Source of the DNA: Alphaproteobacteria bacterium MarineAlpha10_Bin2
GTDB taxonomy: Bacteria > Pseudomonadota > Alphaproteobacteria > UBA828
Direction of reading: 5' to 3'
NCBI GenBank assembly: GCA_002937555.1
Contig: PTKB01000102.1
Coordinates: 1-8,937 of the forward strand
Length of the DNA: 8,937 bases
Shown here: positions 6,709 to 8,937 of the stretch, piece after piece
Position numbering within the stretch: position 1 is the stretch's first letter
How the letters are laid out: each line of letters opens with the position of its first letter
Notes under the pieces: model-generated
What the model was told of the DNA's origin: nothing
Databases searched by the model: none
The model's input: the letters and a program-made list of their open reading frames with translations, nothing else
Translations under genes and position numbers: made by a program

Positions 6709-6758
6709 GGCAATACTAGGGAAGGCTCCGATTAGCCTAGCGGGTGGAAAATCAGCGC
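6665..6758 (+). promoter_or_regulatory. Probable hemA promoter and 5' leader
   Basis: The AT-rich spacer before hemA probably carries its promoter, because ppdK ends 173 bases earlier and hemA is a separately regulated gene in many Alphaproteobacteria. Candidate -35 boxes are TTTACA (6665-6670) and TTAACA (6676-6681), each five of six to TTGACA. Candidate -10 boxes are TATGTT (6685-6690) and TAAAAT (6691-6696). No pair has ideal spacing (14 or 20 bases for the TTTACA combinations), so I cannot fix the start point. Further down, AGGCT (6723-6727) and AGCCT (6734-6738) can form a hairpin just before the GGTGGA ribosome binding site (6743-6748). Confidence 0.35.
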
Positions 6759-7991
6759 ATGAATCACGACAGCATCGATTACGACGCCTTCTTCGCCGAG
6801 AAAATCTCGGAATTGAAGGATCAGGGCAATTACCGCGAGTTCGCGGAATTGGCGCGCCATGCCGGCAATTATCCGCATGCCCGGCGCTATTCCGGGACCG
6901 GCGAGGAAATCGGCGACGTCCAGATCTGGTGCAGCAATGATTATCTCGGCATGGGCCAACACAAAGCCGTGCTGAAAGCGATGACCGAGGCGATCAAGGC
7001 GCATGGCGCCGGCGCCGGCGGTACGCGCAATATTTCCGGCACCTCGCACCCGGTGGTGACGCTCGAGCGCGAACTCGCCGATCTGCACGGCAAGCAAGCG
7101 GCGCTGGTGTTTACGTCCGGCTATATTTCCAACGAGGCGACGCTCAGCACCTTGGCGCAGCTTCTGCCCAACTGCCATGTGTTTTCGGATGAGCTCAACC
7201 ACGCTTCGATGATCCAGGGCATCCGCCACTCGAACGCGAGCAAGACCATCTTCAAGCATAACGATCCGGCCGATCTCGAGCGCCTGTTGCGCGAGGCGGA
7301 CCCGGCGGTGCCGAAACTGGTGGCTTTCGAATCGGTCTATTCGATGGACGGCGATATCGCGCCGATCAAGGAGATCTGCGACGTCGCCGAATTATACGGC
7401 GCGATGACCTATCTCGACGAAGTACATGCGGTTGGCCTCTATGGTGCGCGCGGCGGCGGCATCGCCGAACGCGAAGGGTTGATGGACAGGCTCACCGTGA
7501 TCGAAGGGACGCTGGCCAAGGCGTTCGGTGTGATGGGCGGATATATCGCCGGCTCGGGGCCGTTGATCGACGTGGTCAGGAGCTTCGCACCCGGCTTCAT
7601 TTTCACCACCGCGTTACCGCCGGCGATCGCCGCGGGCGCCTTGGCGAGCGTGCGCCATCTGAAAGAAAGCCAGGCCGAGCGTACGCGCCATCAGGATCGC
7701 GCGGCGCGCTGCAAGGCCGAGCTCAAAAAAGTCGGTCTCCCAGTAATGCCGAGCGTAAGCCATATCGTGCCGGTACTGGTCGGCGATCCAGTGCGCTGCA
7801 AGGCAGCCACCGACATGCTGCTCGCCGAGTACGGCATCTACATCCAGCCGATCAACTATCCCACCGTGCCGAAAGGCACGGAGCGTCTCCGCATCACGCC
7901 GAGCCCGTTGCATGACGACGCGATGATGGACCGGCTGGTCTCCGCCCTCACCGACGTGTGGCGTAAGCTGGAACTCGGTTTCGTCAGCTAG
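6759..7991 (+). CDS. hemA: 5-aminolevulinate synthase
   Basis: This PLP-dependent enzyme condenses glycine with succinyl-CoA to give 5-aminolevulinate, CO2 and CoA, the first step of tetrapyrrole synthesis by the C4 (Shemin) route. The 410 residues agree with Rhodobacter enzymes of about 400-407. Visible blocks: IWCSNDYLGMGQH (56-68), the glycine-rich GAGAGGTRNISGT (83-95), His148 in DELNHASM (PLP-ring stacking), ESVYSMDGD (191-199), LDEVHAVGLYG with Asp220 and His223, GTLAKAFGVMGGY with the Schiff-base Lys254, FIFTTALPP, and the C-terminal GTERLRITPSP. I chose ATG 6759 because GGTGGA lies 10 bases upstream and the protein then begins shortly before the conserved DYDAFF; an in-frame GTG at 6744 has no well-placed RBS and would add five residues. 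No CP heme-regulatory motif is evident. The stop overlaps that of the convergent hydrolase gene. The frame is intact. Confidence 0.97.
   Translation: MNHDSIDYDAFFAEKISELKDQGNYREFAELARHAGNYPHARRYSGTGEEIGDVQIWCSNDYLGMGQHKAVLKAMTEAIKAHGAGAGGTRNISGTSHPVVTLERELADLHGKQAALVFTSGYISNEATLSTLAQLLPNCHVFSDELNHASMIQGIRHSNASKTIFKHNDPADLERLLREADPAVPKLVAFESVYSMDGDIAPIKEICDVAELYGAMTYLDEVHAVGLYGARGGGIAEREGLMDRLTVIEGTLAKAFGVMGGYIAGSGPLIDVVRSFAPGFIFTTALPPAIAAGALASVRHLKESQAERTRHQDRAARCKAELKKVGLPVMPSVSHIVPVLVGDPVRCKAATDMLLAEYGIYIQPINYPTVPKGTERLRITPSPLHDDAMMDRLVSALTDVWRKLELGFVS
7988..7991. other. Interlocked stop codons of convergent hemA and hydrolase genes
   Basis: The tetranucleotide CTAG contains the TAG stop of hemA (7989-7991, plus) and the TAG stop of the hydrolase (7988-7990, minus). 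There is no intergenic space for a terminator, so each transcript must run into the other gene, giving antisense overlap. Confidence 0.9.
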
Positions 7992-8937
7992 GGCGCGTTT
8001 CGGCCCGGGTTCGCCCGCACCGCCAAGAGAAGATGCACCAGGCCGACGACACCGGCGCCAAAAATCATGGTTTTCGAGAGCGGCGAATGGAATGTGTATT
8101 CCGCGTCTCCCGACATCAACCAATGCACCAGTGCGTGGACACAGAGAAAGGCGTCAAAACCCAGTTGGGCGCGCCAGCGGACAATGGCGGCGCGGTCGAT
8201 GCCCTCGGGATCGGTGCAGATTTGCGGCGCTACATTGCGCAGGAAATCCGAACATTCAGACAAAAAGGTGAAATGGCCGAGGCCGGGCATTTTGCGCTCG
8301 CTTACCCGCGCGATGCCATCGAGGTAGAAGCGGCTGTTGTCGGGCTCATTCAGGATGCCGTCCTCACCTGCCCAGAATATCAGCACTGGCACGTCGACAT
8401 CGGCGAGCCCCGCTGCGTCGAACATCGGGCCGATCGCCGGCGCCGAAACGGCGAGGGCTTTGAGGCGCGGGTCTTTCAGGCTGACGCCGCCGAATAGGAA
8501 TTTGACATGCAGCGGGTCTTCATCGCCTTGCTCTCGCGCCGTCTCGGGGCAGGTTAAGCTGGCCTGCGTCTGGCCAGCGCAATAGGCGAGAAGATTTTGC
8601 ACATTGGGGCGGCCACCAGCGGCGGTGATGGCGGTGAAGCCGCCCGCCGAATGGCCGAGCGCGGCGATGCGTGCGGCATCGATATGGCCGCCAATGGCGG
8701 CGTCGACCAACAGCGCATCGATGACGAAGCTGAGGTCGCTCGGGCGGTTGTAGAGGTTCTTGGCGGTGCCGAAATCGCCATTGTCGAAGGTGCGGTCGCC
8801 GGGATGCTCGATGGCCGCGACGATATAGCCGTTCTCGGCGAGAAATTCGGCGAGATTGTACTGGTTAAAGCGGTTTCCGCCGGTGCCGTGCGAATGGAGC
8901 GCCAACGGATGACGGCCCGGCCGGATGGCTCCGCCCT
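7988..8937 (-). CDS. COG4188-like alpha/beta hydrolase with hydrophobic C-terminal extension (5' end beyond window)
   Basis: The frame is open to the right edge (315 visible residues); an internal TTG at 8905 is not a credible start because the conserved strand RPGRHPLALHSHGTGG runs through it. Numbering from that Leu, the oxyanion-type HGTGG is at 6-10, the nucleophile elbow GHSAGG has Ser86, the likely acid is Asp182 (AGED) and the likely base His211 (GLGHFTF). The order HGxGG, NRPSDLSFVIDALL, GHSAGG fits the predicted dienelactone hydrolase / PAF-acetylhydrolase-like group, mostly esterases of uncertain substrate. Cys109/Cys119 and Cys218/Cys230 may form disulfides, suggesting export; any signal peptide would lie outside the window. 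After ICTDPEGIDRAA (230-240), where relatives usually finish within a short helix, there are about 65 further residues with two hydrophobic stretches (about 249-262 and 280-296), a possible membrane anchor. Substrate unknown. Confidence 0.85.
   Translation of the reverse strand, partial: GGAIRPGRHPLALHSHGTGGNRFNQYNLAEFLAENGYIVAAIEHPGDRTFDNGDFGTAKNLYNRPSDLSFVIDALLVDAAIGGHIDAARIAALGHSAGGFTAITAAGGRPNVQNLLAYCAGQTQASLTCPETAREQGDEDPLHVKFLFGGVSLKDPRLKALAVSAPAIGPMFDAAGLADVDVPVLIFWAGEDGILNEPDNSRFYLDGIARVSERKMPGLGHFTFLSECSDFLRNVAPQICTDPEGIDRAAIVRWRAQLGFDAFLCVHALVHWLMSGDAEYTFHSPLSKTMIFGAGVVGLVHLLLAVRANPGRNAP

Noticed and set aside
6744..6758. GTG start for hemA, five codons earlier
   Set aside because: No Shine-Dalgarno sequence at usable spacing, and the GTG overlaps the GGTGGA that serves the ATG at 6759.
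8903..8905. TTG as the start codon of the hydrolase
   Set aside because: The frame continues upstream through RPGRHP, part of the conserved first strand, to the window edge, so the true start lies outside.
1..8937. CRISPR arrays, tRNA or rRNA genes, insertion sequences, or a defence or biosynthetic cluster
   Set aside because: No periodic repeats with spacers, no cloverleaf or rRNA signature, no transposase or terminal inverted repeats, and all large frames are identified metabolic genes.

Overview
The window looks like a GC-rich alphaproteobacterial chromosome segment made mostly of core metabolism. Three things point there: a two-subunit glycyl-tRNA synthetase (glyQ, glyS) followed directly by pyruvate phosphate dikinase (ppdK), a 5-aminolevulinate synthase (hemA, the C4 route to heme that is typical of Alphaproteobacteria), and Caulobacter-style promoter-like motifs. 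I cannot place it below class level. I see no tRNA, rRNA, CRISPR array, insertion sequence or phage gene.

Layout. At the left edge, on the minus strand, lies an 88-codon reading frame that matches the start of the NTF2-like N-terminal domain of flavin-containing monooxygenase-like proteins; it stops where that domain should continue, so it is probably a truncated or frameshifted gene. A spacer of about 240 bp with a candidate promoter and a CtrA-like half-site separates it from a plus-strand run: two short paralogous one-helix membrane proteins, then glyQ, glyS (4 bp later) and ppdK (7 bp later). After ppdK comes an AT-rich spacer of about 170 bp with nested direct repeats and a small hairpin, then hemA. 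hemA converges on a minus-strand alpha/beta hydrolase gene that runs off the right edge, and the two stop codons interlock in one CTAG.

How the genes relate. glyQ and glyS form the two subunits of glycyl-tRNA synthetase. That reaction releases AMP and pyrophosphate, the two co-substrates PPDK uses with PEP in its ATP-forming direction, which is a possible but unproven logic for the tight glyS-ppdK linkage. hemA also consumes glycine but has its own leader and probably its own promoter. The hydrolase is a COG4188-like serine hydrolase with an unusual hydrophobic C-terminal extension.

I found no convincing new multi-gene system. The items most worth a second look are the duplicated small membrane proteins (only one keeps a zinc-ligand set), the broken monooxygenase start, the repeat-rich hemA leader and the C-terminal membrane tail of the hydrolase.
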